A stretch of DNA of 6,998 bases. It comes from Euzebyaceae bacterium. Lineage in GTDB: Bacteria > Actinomycetota > Nitriliruptoria > Euzebyales > Egibacteraceae. The notes beneath the pieces were generated by a model, which was not told where the DNA came from, searched no databases, and saw only the letters and a list, made by a program, of their open reading frames with translations. Positions within the stretch are counted from its first letter, which is position 1; the number at the start of each line of letters is the position of its first letter. This document shows, piece after piece, positions 6,488-6,998 of the stretch. The stretch is taken from positions 1-6,998 of the forward strand of contig JACCVM010000234.1 of NCBI GenBank assembly GCA_013698135.1, read 5' to 3'. Position numbers and translations under genes: made by a program.

Positions 6488-6630
6488 CCGGGGTGTTCCG
6501 AAGATTCTTGCGTAATGACGAGCCCCCCAAGGCGTATCTCCAGGTGTGGCGTCAGGACCGGGGCCCGAAACCCGCCCTGCCGGCCCGCCAGTTCAATCCG
6601 TCGCACAAGCCGATCCAAGGAGTCGTTTCG
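6488..6630 (+). promoter_or_regulatory. Divergent intergenic region between sigma fusion and channel-like gene
   Basis: These 143 bases should hold promoters for both flanking genes. AAGGAG at 6617-6622, eight bases before the ATG at 6631, is a good ribosome-binding site for the + strand gene. On the - strand, GGAAC (6499 down to 6495) resembles an ECF -35 element, but I see no convincing -10 at the expected distance. Also on the - strand, TAGGCT just inside the annotated sigma gene start could be a -10 if translation begins at 6427. On the + strand, TAATGA (6513-6518) and TTCAAT (6592-6597) are weak -10 candidates without -35 boxes. Only the ribosome-binding site is well supported. Confidence 0.4.
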
Positions 6631-6998
6631 ATGTATGTCGCGCAAGTTGATGTTGGGGCGTCGGTCCAGGGGGCGCTGAGTTCGACCCTGGAGTTCTTGC
6701 CCAAGCTGGTCGGGTTCCTGCTGATCCTGTTGATCGGCTACTTCGTCGCCAAGGCCCTCGCCAAGGTGCTGGCCAAGGTGCTGCAGAAGGTCGGCTTTGA
6801 CAAGGCCGTCGAAAGGGGCGGCGTCAAGAAGGCGCTGGAGAAGTCGAAGTACGATCCCAGCGACCTCCTCGCCAAGATCGTGTTCTACGCCTTGATGCTG
6901 TTCGTGTTGCAGCTGGCGTTCGGGGTGTTCCCGGCCAACCCGATCTCGGACTTGATCACCGCGGTGATCGCCTATCTGCCGAAGATCTTCGTGGCGAT
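6631..6998 (+). CDS. Conserved TM-helix (MscS/CmpX-like) membrane protein, 3' end cut by the window
   Basis: The reading frame is open from the ATG at 6631 to the window edge (122 complete codons, no stop), so this is the N-terminal part only. It begins MYVAQVDVGASVQGAL. A first hydrophobic helix (about 23-41) ends in a lysine-rich amphipathic stretch with repeated AK(A/V)L. A polar linker (about 55-80) contains GFDKAVERGGVKKAL. A second helix runs from about 82 to 100, and a third begins near 105. This helix-GYxVAK-linker-DLLAK-helix pattern is typical of the conserved TM-helix repeat proteins (PF05552) related to small mechanosensitive channels. The start is supported by AAGGAG eight bases upstream. 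Mechanosensitive function is inferred from family resemblance; the full protein is not visible. It is divergent from the sigma/anti-sigma fusion gene. Confidence 0.75.
   Translation, partial: MYVAQVDVGASVQGALSSTLEFLPKLVGFLLILLIGYFVAKALAKVLAKVLQKVGFDKAVERGGVKKALEKSKYDPSDLLAKIVFYALMLFVLQLAFGVFPANPISDLITAVIAYLPKIFVA

Noticed and set aside
6514..6684. A small + strand ORF beginning at ATG 6514.
   Set aside because: It has no ribosome-binding site, is Arg/Ser-rich low-information sequence, and overlaps the better supported start at 6631.

Overview
The window is about 7 kb of very GC-rich, densely coding DNA with strong third-position GC bias. It most likely comes from a chromosome of a high-GC Actinomycetota bacterium. 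The gene families support this: an actinobacterial-type ThrC, a long phosphohexomutase of the mycobacterial PmmB type, and an ECF-like sigma factor with a C-terminal extension. I cannot place it to genus from sequence alone.

Layout. Bases 1-98 are a leader with two near-identical 29-bp units, 63 bp apart. The second unit carries the Shine-Dalgarno of a threonine synthase gene (99-1358, +). A 194-bp convergent spacer follows (1359-1552). It holds two copies of a 50-bp element that folds the same way in both copies, plus a perfect 7-bp hairpin. A HAD-family phosphatase gene (1553-2188, -) ends against this spacer. It is divergent from a two-gene unit on the + strand: a phospho-sugar mutase (2284-4017) and a 12-TM MFS transporter (4014-5237), joined by an ATGA overlap. 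The transporter converges on, and overlaps by 37 bp, a gene on the - strand (5201-6487). That gene encodes one polypeptide with a sigma-70 region 2 and 4, a zinc anti-sigma motif, one membrane span and an extracytoplasmic domain. Divergent from it, a membrane protein related to the conserved-TM-helix / MscS-like channel family starts at 6631 and runs off the window.

How the genes relate. ThrC is a single amino-acid biosynthesis gene without its usual hom/thrB neighbours in view. The HAD phosphatase and the phosphohexomutase may share sugar-phosphate substrates, but this is only inferred from adjacency. The sigma/anti-sigma fusion is the most distinctive object. It looks like a membrane-tethered, one-component version of an ECF sigma plus ZAS anti-sigma pair, and the divergent channel-like gene is an obvious candidate target. 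The two tandem repeats (leader and convergent spacer) are the main structures not explained by protein genes.
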